Origin: Micromonospora peucetia
Lineage (GTDB): Bacteria; Actinomycetota; Actinomycetes; Mycobacteriales; Micromonosporaceae
Direction of reading: 5' to 3'
Length of the DNA stretch: 64,000 nucleotides
Assembly: GCF_900091625.1 (NCBI RefSeq)
Contig: NZ_FMIC01000002.1
Coordinates: 806,001-870,000 of the forward strand
Shown here: positions 46,445 through 54,536 of the stretch, one piece after another
Position numbering within the stretch: position 1 is the stretch's first letter
Layout: each line of letters opens with the position of its first letter
Made by a program: the position numbers and the translations under genes
The notes under the pieces: model-generated
Told to the model about the DNA's origin: nothing
The model's database searches: none
What the model saw: the letters and a program-made list of their open reading frames with translations, nothing else

Positions 46445-47554
46445 TCAGAGCGGGCCGAGCAGCAGCCGGTAGTGCTCGCCGAATATCCGGCCGCCGCGCC
46501 CGCGCAGCAGCGGGTCGCGCAGCGCCGGCGGCACGTCCCGGGTCCGGTTGCGGTCCCGGGTCCGGTCCCGCACCCATCGGGTACGCGGGCGACGACGACT
46601 CTCGTACGCCGAAAGCGCCGCCTCGACGTCGCCGCCCGCCGCGCGGAGGGACTCGGCGAGCACCACGGCGTCCTCCAACGCCATCGCCGCGCCCTGGGAC
46701 AGGGTCGGCGCGGTGGCGTGGGCGGCGTCCCCGACGAGCAGCACCCGCCCCCGGGACCAGCGCCCCAGTTCCACCTCCTCGGTGGTCGCGACGTGCACCC
46801 GGTCCAGCGCCTCCAGCACGGCCGGCACCGGTCCTCCGTAGTGGCCGAAGAGTTCGCGCAGCCGGGCCCTCGGGTCGGCCGGCGCGACGGTGCCGGCCTC
46901 GTCGGCGTAGCAGTGCAGCCACCCGGCACCGATCGGTACGACGAGGAAGCCGGCGCGCTGGCCGAGCAGGGCGGTCCACTCCGCGACCGGGGGAGCGTCG
47001 CGCACCACGGCGCGGTAGACGATCTGGCCGGCGGGCCGGGGCGGGCCGCCGAGCGCGGCCAGTGCGCGGGTCGAGGAGCGCGGCCCGTCGGCGCCGATCA
47101 CCAGGTCGTACTCGGTGGCGGTGCCGTCGACGAAGGTGACGCCGACGGAGTGCGGCAGCAGGTCGATGGTGCGCATCTCGGCGCCGTGCCGGACGGCGCC
47201 GCCGGCCCCGGTGAACAGCACCCGGTGCAGTTCCTCCCGGGGCAGTGCCCGGCACTCGCCGACCCCGGCCCAGAGCGCGTCGAGGTCCACCTCGCACAGC
47301 GGCGCTCCGGTCGCGTCGAGGAACCGCTGCCGGTGGATGACCTGCCCGAGCGGGCGGACGGGGCCGTCGAGGTCGAGCCGGCGCAGCGCCCGGGCCGCGT
47401 TGCCGGGCAGGTAGAGACCGGCCTCGGCATTCTCGCCCGGGGGCAGTCTCTCGGTGACGTCGGGCCGGAAGCCTGCCATCCGCAGTGCCCGGGCCACGGC
47501 CAGGCCGGCGATGCCCGCGCCGACGACGAGGATGCGCAGGGGAGAGCCACCCAT
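46445..47554 (-). CDS. FAD-dependent monooxygenase (salicylate hydroxylase-like)
   Basis: The 369-residue protein has the class A flavoprotein monooxygenase motifs: the dinucleotide-binding VVGAGIAGLAVA at the N-terminus, the DG motif GADGPRS and the GD motif LVGDAAHA. The substrate is unknown. ATG 47554 has GGAGG about 11 nt upstream. It lies upstream of ctaD on the same strand, 155 nt away, and is divergent from the cellulase. Confidence 0.88.
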   Translation of the reverse strand: MGGSPLRILVVGAGIAGLAVARALRMAGFRPDVTERLPPGENAEAGLYLPGNAARALRRLDLDGPVRPLGQVIHRQRFLDATGAPLCEVDLDALWAGVGECRALPREELHRVLFTGAGGAVRHGAEMRTIDLLPHSVGVTFVDGTATEYDLVIGADGPRSSTRALAALGGPPRPAGQIVYRAVVRDAPPVAEWTALLGQRAGFLVVPIGAGWLHCYADEAGTVAPADPRARLRELFGHYGGPVPAVLEALDRVHVATTEEVELGRWSRGRVLLVGDAAHATAPTLSQGAAMALEDAVVLAESLRAAGGDVEAALSAYESRRRPRTRWVRDRTRDRNRTRDVPPALRDPLLRGRGGRIFGEHYRLLLGPL

Positions 47555-47859
47555 GGTGGTGTACGCCTCCGGAGGGGGTTCGGCACGCGTTGGAGGCAAG
47601 ACACTACTCGGCGCAATCGGCACACACCAGAGTCAACCGTCCCCGGCGAAACAATCCTCGGCGGCCTCGTCAGGCGCTTCGGTGGATCACCTGCCCACCG
47701 ACCGGATCGTGCGTGACAAACCTCACTTACCTCCCTAATACCCCGACACCGTTGCGCAGTTGTTTCAGAGATGTAAATGTGTCGACTAGATGCGTGGGAG
47801 CGCTCCCGCGCTGGCTGGCCGATGACGTCCGGCGTCCCCTGCCGAAGCTGAGGAGCATC
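47555..47859. other. Divergent promoter region of the FAD monooxygenase and cellulase genes
   Basis: This 305-nt gap holds the CebR-like palindrome at 47795 and a relatively AT-rich stretch around 47735-47790 that includes TTGCGC and TTGTTT. I could not fix a -35/-10 pair with standard spacing. Confidence 0.45.
47795..47808. promoter_or_regulatory. CebR-type operator
   Basis: TGGGAGCGCTCCCG differs only at the last base from the Streptomyces CebR box TGGGAGCGCTCCCA, the site of the cello-oligosaccharide-responsive LacI-family repressor of cellulase genes. It lies 51 nt upstream of the cellulase ATG, so cellulase expression is probably induced by cellobiose or cellotriose. Confidence 0.85.
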
Positions 47860-49011
47860 ATGAAACGTCCACTCCGGGCCCTCGCGGCAGCCGCGCTGCT
47901 GGCCGCCGGCTCGATCGTCGCCGTCGCCCTCGGCGGCACCGCCAGCGCCGACACCCAGATCTGCGAGCAGTACGGCTCCACCACCATCCAGGGCCGCTAC
48001 GTGGTGCAGAACAACCGCTGGGGCACCACCGCCCAGCAGTGCATCAACGTCACCGGCAGCGGCTTCGAGATCACCACCCAGAACGGCAGCAACCCCACCA
48101 ACGGCGCCCCCACGGCGTACCCGTCGGTCTTCCTCGGCTGCCACTACACCAACTGCTCCCCCGGCACCAACCTGCCCATCCAGGTCAGCCAGATCAGCAG
48201 CGCCACCAGCAACATCGCCTACCGGTACGTCAGCGGCGCCACCTACAACGCCTCGTACGACATCTGGCTCGACCCTTCGCCGAAGCGGGACGGGGTGAAC
48301 CAGATGGAGATCATGATCTGGCTCAACCGGCAGGGCCCGATCCAGCCCATCGGCTCCCCGGTCGGCACCGCCACCATCGACGGCCGGAGCTGGGAGGTCT
48401 GGCGGGGCAGCAACGGCGCCAACAACGTCATCTCGTACCTGGCCCCGTCGGCGATCAGCAGCGCGAACCTCAACCTGCTGGCGTTCATCGACGACACCCG
48501 CAACCGGGGCGCGATCACCAACTCCTGGTACCTGACCAGCGTCCAGGCCGGTTTCGAACCCTGGCAGGGCGGCGCCGGTCTCGCCGTGACCTCGTTCTCG
48601 GCCGCCGTCAACGGCGGCGGCAACCCGACCACCCCGCCACCCACCACCCCGCCACCGACGACTCCCCCGCCGACCACTCCCCCGCCCGGCGGCTCGGGTT
48701 GCGCGGTGAAGTACACGCCCAACTCGTGGGGCAACGGCTTCACCGCCGACGTGCAGATCACCAACACCGGCGCCAGCGCGATCAACGGGTGGACGCTGAC
48801 CTACAGTCTGCCCGCCGGGCAGCAGGTGACGAGCGCGTGGAACGCCACGGTGAGCCAGAGCGGCTCGGCGGTGACCGCGCGGAACATCAGCTGGAACGGG
48901 TCGCTCGCACCGGGCGGCACGACCAGCTTCGGCTACCAGGGGACGCTGAGCGGGGCGTACTCGTCCCCGACGAGCTTCACCCTCAACGGGGTCGCCTGCT
49001 CGCGGGCCTGA
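47860..49011 (+). CDS. Secreted GH12 endo-beta-1,4-glucanase with CBM2
   Basis: The 383-residue protein has a signal peptide (about 1-31, cleavage after ASA), a GH12 catalytic domain (about 32-250) with nucleophile E150 in QMEIMIW and acid/base E233 in GFEPWQGG, a TTPPP-repeat linker, and a C-terminal family 2 cellulose-binding module (about 282-383, CAVKYTPNSWGNGF start, disulfide Cys at both ends). It cuts cellulose outside the cell. GAGGAG precedes the ATG. Confidence 0.96.
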   Translation: MKRPLRALAAAALLAAGSIVAVALGGTASADTQICEQYGSTTIQGRYVVQNNRWGTTAQQCINVTGSGFEITTQNGSNPTNGAPTAYPSVFLGCHYTNCSPGTNLPIQVSQISSATSNIAYRYVSGATYNASYDIWLDPSPKRDGVNQMEIMIWLNRQGPIQPIGSPVGTATIDGRSWEVWRGSNGANNVISYLAPSAISSANLNLLAFIDDTRNRGAITNSWYLTSVQAGFEPWQGGAGLAVTSFSAAVNGGGNPTTPPPTTPPPTTPPPTTPPPGGSGCAVKYTPNSWGNGFTADVQITNTGASAINGWTLTYSLPAGQQVTSAWNATVSQSGSAVTARNISWNGSLAPGGTTSFGYQGTLSGAYSSPTSFTLNGVACSRA

Positions 49012-49066
49012 CGTTGTTGTCGTCCTGACCTGGCGCAGGGGCCGGCCGGCGGAGGATCTCCGCGCC

Positions 49067-49109
49067 GCGCTGTCGAGCTGATGTCGCAGACGACTCAGCT
49101 CGACAGCGC
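49067..49109. terminator. Hairpin after the cellulase gene
   Basis: A perfect 15-bp inverted repeat (GCGCTGTCGAGCTGA and its complement) with a 13-nt loop lies 55 nt after the cellulase stop. The stem core CGCTGTCGAGC is the same as in the inverted repeat at 5351-5435, so it is a repeated element that may work as a terminator. Confidence 0.65.
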
Positions 49110-49228
49110 CGTACGACCCTTTCCACCCACGGGCCAGCTCAGCGACCACCACCGCCCCACGGAACGCGGGGCTACCCATTCAAGGGCGCATGACGAGGCA
49201 CCAGTTCGAGTTCGGCTTCGCGTCGCTG

Positions 49229-49234
49229 TAGCGT
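49229..49234 (+). promoter_or_regulatory. -10 element for a leaderless hydrolase transcript
   Basis: TAGCGT lies 6 nt before the ATG at 49241. Confidence 0.4.
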
Positions 49235-49240
49235 GACCGA

Positions 49241-49882
49241 ATGGTCGACTCGGCACCGCCGCAGGCAACGGATGCGACGGCGGACCCGGCGACCACGAAC
49301 CGGCCGACCTCCACCGAGGGGACACCCGCGCGCACCGCCGTGCTCGTACCCGGCGGGCGCAACGGCCCGCACGCGCCGCTGCTGATGTTCTCAGCGGACG
49401 CGGCAGAAGCCCGCGGCGCCCAGATCCGACCGATCTCCTGGACCCGCCGGGAAGCTCCTGTCGAGCTGCCCCCGGGTGAGCGGGAGGCCTGGGTGGTTTC
49501 TCAGGTCGAACCCGTCCTCGACGACCTCGGCGGCGCGCAGTCCGGCAGTTCGCCCCTGTTGATCGGCAAGTCACTGGGTAGTCACGCCGCGGTGCTGGCG
49601 ATGCGGCGAATGCTGCCGGCGGTCTGGCTCACTCCGCTGCTCACCGTCGAGCCGGTGGTGGCGGCGCTGCGCCAGGCGACCGCGCCATGCCTGCTCATCG
49701 GCGGTACCGCCGACCCGCTCTGGGACGGCCCGCTCGCACGTCAGCTCTCTCCGTACGTGCTGGAGATCCAGGGAGCCAACCACGGCATGTACGTGCCCGG
49801 GCCGCTGGCCCTCTCCGCTTCGGTGCTCGGCCAGGTCGCCACGGCCGTCGAGGAGTTCCTCGACGGCGTGGTCTGGCCCTAG
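49241..49882 (+). CDS. Small alpha/beta-hydrolase
   Basis: The 213-residue protein has an alpha/beta hydrolase core with oxyanion-side loop VLVPGGRNGP, nucleophile elbow GKSLGSHAA, an acidic loop GGTADPLWDG and the final His in GANHGMY. It lacks a cap domain and a signal peptide. The first 30 residues are low-complexity Ala/Thr/Pro. It resembles KANL3/Tex30-like small hydrolases; the substrate is unknown. Confidence 0.8.
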   Translation: MVDSAPPQATDATADPATTNRPTSTEGTPARTAVLVPGGRNGPHAPLLMFSADAAEARGAQIRPISWTRREAPVELPPGEREAWVVSQVEPVLDDLGGAQSGSSPLLIGKSLGSHAAVLAMRRMLPAVWLTPLLTVEPVVAALRQATAPCLLIGGTADPLWDGPLARQLSPYVLEIQGANHGMYVPGPLALSASVLGQVATAVEEFLDGVVWP

Positions 49883-49969
49883 GGAGGATCCTCACGTGGC
49901 GACCACGGCCGCCTGCCCAACCGAAGGTGCCGAGTAGATCCGGACGACTGCGCTATCTCTGCTGCCGGA

Positions 49970-50012
49970 CGCGACGTCCGCCGGGCCACCCCGATGCCTG
50001 GCGGACGTCGCG
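49970..50012. terminator. Bidirectional terminator hairpin
   Basis: CGCGACGTCCGCC at 49970-49982 pairs with 50000-50012 (13 bp, 17-nt loop). It lies between the convergent hydrolase and amidase genes. Confidence 0.7.
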
Positions 50013-50031
50013 CGTGCGAGGGCCGACCGGC

Positions 50032-50997
50032 TCAGACCCGGGTGAGTCGCACCGCGTCGGCGACGATCAGGCCGGCTGCGGAGCTCCACCGGCTGACCGC
50101 GACCCGGTTGGCGTCCCCGGCGGGCAGCGTGAAGGTGCCGAGGGTGCGCCACTGCCCGCCGGTCGCCCGCTGGTCGACGATGACCGTGCGGTTGCCGGTG
50201 GTGGTGGAGACGATGTACGGGGTGGCGGAGTTGTAGCCGGAGACCGCCGGCCACCAGGCGTCGACCCGGTAGTTGGCGGTCGCCGGGACGTTGAACTTGT
50301 ACCAGGCGGCATCGCTGGCGGCGACGGGCTCGGCGAAGCGGTAGTCGGTCCCGTACCGCTGGGTCGAGTACGTCGAGGTACCCCAGCTCGCGCTGGCGGC
50401 GAACCGGCCGGCGGTGGAGTTGTCCACCACGGAACTCCAGGTGCCGCCGCCCCCGGCCATCTTCGCGGCGACGTCGGCGCGCATCGTGTTCAGGTCGATG
50501 AACGACGGGTCGATCTTGCCGCTGGTGCTCGTCTCGCGGTGGCCGCGGGCGTGGCTGGCGTCCCTGCCCAGCCGCTTGAGCACGGCGGCGGTGGCGGCGA
50601 TCGACGCGTTGTACTGCGCCGCCGTCATCTCCTGGTTGACGCCGTTGTAGTCGATCTCCCAGCCGATCATCAGCGTGTTGCCGTCGCCGGCGGGGATCGG
50701 CCCGCTGCCCCGGCTGACGCCCGCGTGGTTGCAGCGGTTGGCGGAGATCACGTGGAAGACGCCGTGGTAGTCGACGAGGGCCTGGCAGAGCGGGCCGGGC
50801 AGGTCAGACCGGCCGTTGATGCAGATGTTGAGCGCCGGGTGCGGGTTGCTGGCGCTGGAGGTGGCGGCGGTGTGGTGCCAGAGCACGCCGATCGGGGCGA
50901 ACGAGCTGCCTGCCGACCGGTTGAGCCAGTCGCCCTCGACGACGACCTGGACGCCCGCCGCCCGCAGCACGTCCACCAGCCAGGGGACGGTGGCCAT
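50032..50997 (-). CDS. N-acetylmuramoyl-L-alanine amidase with golvesin-like C-terminal domain
   Basis: The 321-residue protein has an Amidase_2/PGRP-type zinc domain (WHHTAA with the first zinc His, later His residues and GHRET) over about residues 5-180, then a golvesin-like beta-sandwich (VVDNSTAGRFAASASWG to ADAVRLTRV). It should cleave peptidoglycan stem peptides. It has no signal peptide: ATG 50997 (MATVPWLVDVLRAAG) overlaps by one base the stop of a short ORF that encodes a Tat signal. Export therefore needs explanation. Confidence 0.88.
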   Translation of the reverse strand: MATVPWLVDVLRAAGVQVVVEGDWLNRSAGSSFAPIGVLWHHTAATSSASNPHPALNICINGRSDLPGPLCQALVDYHGVFHVISANRCNHAGVSRGSGPIPAGDGNTLMIGWEIDYNGVNQEMTAAQYNASIAATAAVLKRLGRDASHARGHRETSTSGKIDPSFIDLNTMRADVAAKMAGGGGTWSSVVDNSTAGRFAASASWGTSTYSTQRYGTDYRFAEPVAASDAAWYKFNVPATANYRVDAWWPAVSGYNSATPYIVSTTTGNRTVIVDQRATGGQWRTLGTFTLPAGDANRVAVSRWSSAAGLIVADAVRLTRV

Positions 50998-51161
50998 CAG
51001 GACTCCCCGAGCAGGTCGGCGAGGCACTCGGCCTTCGGCGCGGCGAGCGGCGCGGCGCCGGCCGCGCCGGGCTTGGCGGCGACGGCCACCGCAGCGGCCA
51101 CCAGGGCCGACATGCCCAGCACCCCGCGTCGGGGGAGGTGGGCGGGTCGTGACGCGTTCAT
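50997..51161 (-). CDS. Tat-signal mini-protein coupled to the amidase
   Basis: This 54-residue ORF starts at ATG 51161 with AGGAG 4 nt upstream. It encodes a twin-arginine signal (LPRRGVLGMSALVAAAVAVAA, shown to 20 residues at most: RRGVLGM then a hydrophobic core to about residue 32) and a short tail KAECLADLLGES. The stop and the amidase ATG form TGATG. Either it is a separate secreted peptide, or a frameshift has split a Tat-exported amidase, or ribosomes reinitiate or shift at this site. Confidence 0.7.
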   Translation of the reverse strand: MNASRPAHLPRRGVLGMSALVAAAVAVAAKPGAAGAAPLAAPKAECLADLLGES

Positions 51162-51337
51162 GGCGCTCCTTCAGACCGGGACGGAGGGGTTCCGACTCAT
51201 CGATGAACTGGTGACGGGCACGGTATATCGTCACGAGCATCTATGTCGATACCCTTCATCGCCCCTATTCAGGCTGAAGGAATTTGGCAAAAGCGGTCCG
51301 GTTCCGGCACCCGGTCCGGGTCGCCGGAAGGGGTCGG

Positions 51338-52126
51338 TCAGGGGTTGCCGAGGGCGTCGATGTCGCGCATCTCCTCGGCGGTGAGCGAGAAGTGGAAGAC
51401 GTCGGCGTTGACGCGGATCCGCTCCGGGGTCACCGACTTGGGGATGACCACGATCTCGTGGTCGATGTGCCAGCGGAGCACCACCTGGGCCGGGGAGACG
51501 TCGTGCGCGGCGGCGATCCGGGTCAGCACCGGGTCGGCGAGGTCGCTGGTCTTGAACGGGCTGTAGCCCTCCAGCACCACGCCCCGGTCCCGGATCTCCT
51601 TGTACCGCTGCCGGTCGTACAACGAGGGGCTCCACCGGATCTGGTTGACGGCCGGGTTCTCCTCGGTCGCCTGGATCAGCTCGTCGATCTGGGCGGTGGC
51701 GTAGTTGCTCACCCCCACCGCGCGGGTGAGTCCCTCGTCCCGGGCGGCGAGCATCTCGCGCCAGACGGGGATGTTGTCCGTGGGGTTCGCCGGCGGCCAG
51801 TGGACCAGCCACAGGTCGACCTGGTCGGTGCCGAGCGCCGTCAGGCTCGCCTCGATCGTCTCCCGCTCCCGGCCGACCCGCTCCGGCGGCAGCTTGGTGG
51901 TGACGAAGATGTCCTCGCGGCGCAGCCCGCTCTCCCGGACCGCCCGGCCGACCTCCTCCTCGTTGCCGTACATCGTGGCGGTGTCGACGTGCCGGTAGCC
52001 GGCGTCGAGCGCGGCGAGCACCGCGTCGTACCCGGCCTGGCCGGTGGCCTGCCAGGTGCCGAAGCCGAGCAGCGGCATCCGCACGTCACCCGGGAGCAGG
52101 ACGGTGGTCTGGTCCTCGTGGTCCAT
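51338..52126 (-). CDS. Aldo/keto reductase
   Basis: The 262-residue protein has the AKR tetrad: Asp and Tyr in HVDTATMYGNE, Lys in VTTKL and His in LVHWP, plus the NADPH motif VIPKSVTPERI. It is of the 2,5-diketo-gluconate reductase-like (AKR5) type. The substrate is unknown. It is divergent from the phosphoesterase/ligase-like gene. Confidence 0.93.
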   Translation of the reverse strand: MDHEDQTTVLLPGDVRMPLLGFGTWQATGQAGYDAVLAALDAGYRHVDTATMYGNEEEVGRAVRESGLRREDIFVTTKLPPERVGRERETIEASLTALGTDQVDLWLVHWPPANPTDNIPVWREMLAARDEGLTRAVGVSNYATAQIDELIQATEENPAVNQIRWSPSLYDRQRYKEIRDRGVVLEGYSPFKTSDLADPVLTRIAAAHDVSPAQVVLRWHIDHEIVVIPKSVTPERIRVNADVFHFSLTAEEMRDIDALGNP

Positions 52127-52231
52127 GCCGCGCGTCTACCCGTGATGACCTGCGACATGCCCCGGGCGAAACCGGCGTGCCGGACACCCGGGCGGCCGGC
52201 GGGTCGGAGCGGATTGCCGGAGAATGCGGGT

Positions 52232-53293
52232 GTGGCTGACCCGTTGGAGGAGTACCGGCGCAAACGGGACGCGGCACGCACCCCGGAGCCGGTGCCGAAA
52301 CGCCCCGCGCGCAGGAGGAAGGCCGCCGACGGCACGGCCCGGTTCGTCATCCAGCAGCACCACGCCCGGAGCCTGCACTGGGACCTGCGGCTGGAGCACG
52401 AGGGGGTGCTGGCCTCCTGGGCGGTGCCACGCGGGCTGCCCCGCGACCCCGGCCGCAACCACCTCGCCGTGCACACCGAGGACCACCCGATGGAATACCT
52501 CGACTTCCACGGCGAGATCCCGGCCGGCGAGTACGGCGGCGGGCGGATGACCGTCCACGACCGGGGCACCTACCGCTGCGAGAAATGGCGCGACGACGAG
52601 GTCATCGTGGTCCTCGACGGCGAGCGCACCCACGGGCGGTACGCCCTCTTCGCCACCGGCGGCAGGGGCGGGCGGGACTGGATGGTCCGTCGCACCGACC
52701 CACCCCCACCGGGCTGGACGAGCATGCCGGAGCTGGTCCGCCCGATGCTCCCCACCCGGTCGGCGAAACTGCCCGGGGACGAGGCGGAGTGGGGCTACGA
52801 GCTGCGCTGGGACGGGGTGCGCGCGGTCGCGTACGTCTCGGGTGGGCGGCTGCGGCTGCTCGCGGAAGACGACGAGGACGTCTCCGGGACGTACCCCTGG
52901 CTGCGGGAACTGGCCGAGGAACTGGCGCCCACGGAGGCCGTGCTGGACGGCGTCCTGGTCCGCATCGACGGCGCCGGCCGGGTGCGGCCGGCACGCGGCG
53001 GACGCCGGACCCCCGACGCCCAGTACCTGATCTTCGACCTGCTCTGGTTGGAGGGTTTGACCAGCACAGACCTGCCCTACAGGCAGCGCCGGGAACTGCT
53101 CGACGGTCTGGCACTCGCCGGCCCGCACTGGCAGACTCCGCCATGGTTCCCGGGCGCCGGCCGGGAGGCGCTGCGGACCGGGCGGGAGCAGGGGCTGCCC
53201 GGGGTGGTGGCGAAGCGGCTGGACTCGGTCTACGAGCCCGGCCGGAGCAGCCGGCGCTGGCTGAGCATCGACGCGGGCCGAGGCCCGAGCTGA
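52232..53293 (+). CDS. LigD-type 3'-phosphoesterase fused to an inactive ATP-ligase-like domain
   Basis: The 353-residue protein starts with a LigD phosphoesterase domain (about 35-155). Residues H43, H49, D51, R53, H85 and Y89 match the active site of Pseudomonas LigD (H42, H48, D50, R52, H84, Y88), so 3'-end healing is likely intact. The second half resembles a DNA ligase adenylation domain but motif I reads ELRWDGVRA, with Arg192 replacing the AMP-accepting lysine; LDGV replaces LDGE, and the last lysine motif ends RWLSID. No OB domain follows. Ligation is therefore unlikely. Confidence 0.82.
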   Translation: MADPLEEYRRKRDAARTPEPVPKRPARRRKAADGTARFVIQQHHARSLHWDLRLEHEGVLASWAVPRGLPRDPGRNHLAVHTEDHPMEYLDFHGEIPAGEYGGGRMTVHDRGTYRCEKWRDDEVIVVLDGERTHGRYALFATGGRGGRDWMVRRTDPPPPGWTSMPELVRPMLPTRSAKLPGDEAEWGYELRWDGVRAVAYVSGGRLRLLAEDDEDVSGTYPWLRELAEELAPTEAVLDGVLVRIDGAGRVRPARGGRRTPDAQYLIFDLLWLEGLTSTDLPYRQRRELLDGLALAGPHWQTPPWFPGAGREALRTGREQGLPGVVAKRLDSVYEPGRSSRRWLSIDAGRGPS

Positions 53294-53309
53294 GACCGCG
53301 AGGAGCATC

Positions 53310-54503
53310 GTGTACCTGACCCACCTGGAGTGCCCGCGCTGCGGGCGGGAGCACGACGCCGCCAGGCTGGCCAACCTCTGCGACTGTGGATCCCCGCTGC
53401 TGGCCCGCTACGACCTGGCGGCGGTCGCGAAGGTGCTCACCCCGGAACGGTTCCCGCTGCGCCCCGCCGACCTGTGGCGCTACCGCGAACTGCTGCCGGT
53501 GGCCGACCCCCGGCACGAGACCACGCTGGGCGAGGGCTGGACGCCACTGCTGCGCACCCCGACCTACGGCGCGGAGATCGGCATCGCCGACCTGATGGTC
53601 AAGGACGAGGGGCTGACCCCGACCGGCTCGTTCAAGGCGCGCGGCGCGGCGGTGGGCGTCAGCCGGGCCCGCGAGCTGGGCGTGCAGCGGATCGCCATGC
53701 CCACCAACGGCAACGCGGGCGCGGCCTGGGCCACCTACGCCGCACGGGCCGGGCTGGGCGCGACCATCGTCATGCCGCTGGACGCGCCGGCCATCTGCCG
53801 GCGCGAGTGCGTGGCCGCCGGGGCCGACCTGCGCCTGGTCGACGGGCGGATCAGCGACGCCGGCCGGCACGTCGCGGGGCTGGTCGCCGGCTCCGGCGGC
53901 GCGATCTTCGACGCCGGCACACTGCGCGAGCCGTACCGGCTCGAAGGCAAGAAGACGATGGGGTACGAGATCGTCGAGCAGCTCGGCTGGCAGGTGCCGG
54001 ACGTGATCATCTATCCCACCGGGGGTGGGGTCGGCCTGATCGGCATCCACAAGGCGCTGCACGAGCTGCGCGAGCTGGGCTGGATCGAGGACCGGCTGCC
54101 GCGCCTGGTCGCGGTGCAGTCCACCGGCTGCGCGCCGATCGTCCGGGCCTTCGCCGCCGGTGAGCGGCGGGCGCGGCCCTGGGCCGACGCGCACACCGTG
54201 GCGTACGGCATAACCGTGCCGGCCCCGCTCGGCGACGAGCTGATCCTCGACGCGCTGCGCGCCAGCGCCGGCACAGCGATCGCGGTGGACGACACCGAGA
54301 TCCTGGCCGACCTGCGGGCCTTCGCCGCCCGCGAGGGGCTGCTGCTCTGCCCGGAGGGGGCCGCCGGCCTGACCGCCGCCCGGCACCTGCGCGCCGGCGG
54401 GTGGATCCGGGCCGGCGAACGCGTGGTGGTGCTCAACACCGGCGCCGGCGTGAAGTACCCGGAGACGGTCGACGTCACCGACGTGCCGGTCCTCCCCCGC
54501 TGA
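53310..54503 (+). CDS. thrC: Threonine synthase
   Basis: The 397-residue PLP enzyme has a zinc-ribbon-like N-terminus (Cys8, Cys11, Cys24, Cys26), the Schiff-base lysine K109 in TPTGSFKARG and the phosphate loop TGGGVGLIG. It is of the long class seen in actinobacteria with the N-terminal ribbon, and it may be a paralogue outside the thr operon. GAGGAG lies 6 nt before the GTG. It starts 16 nt after the phosphoesterase gene. Confidence 0.88.
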   Translation: MYLTHLECPRCGREHDAARLANLCDCGSPLLARYDLAAVAKVLTPERFPLRPADLWRYRELLPVADPRHETTLGEGWTPLLRTPTYGAEIGIADLMVKDEGLTPTGSFKARGAAVGVSRARELGVQRIAMPTNGNAGAAWATYAARAGLGATIVMPLDAPAICRRECVAAGADLRLVDGRISDAGRHVAGLVAGSGGAIFDAGTLREPYRLEGKKTMGYEIVEQLGWQVPDVIIYPTGGGVGLIGIHKALHELRELGWIEDRLPRLVAVQSTGCAPIVRAFAAGERRARPWADAHTVAYGITVPAPLGDELILDALRASAGTAIAVDDTEILADLRAFAAREGLLLCPEGAAGLTAARHLRAGGWIRAGERVVVLNTGAGVKYPETVDVTDVPVLPR

Positions 54504-54509
54504 CGCGTC

Positions 54510-54526
54510 AGGAAGGGCCCTTTCCT
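54510..54526. terminator. AGGAAGGG/CCCTTTCCT palindrome
   Basis: A near-perfect palindrome in the 33-nt convergent gap after thrC. Its sequence is related to the repeat at 25600-25618. It could end both transcripts. Confidence 0.5.
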
Positions 54527-54536
54527 TATACCTGGG

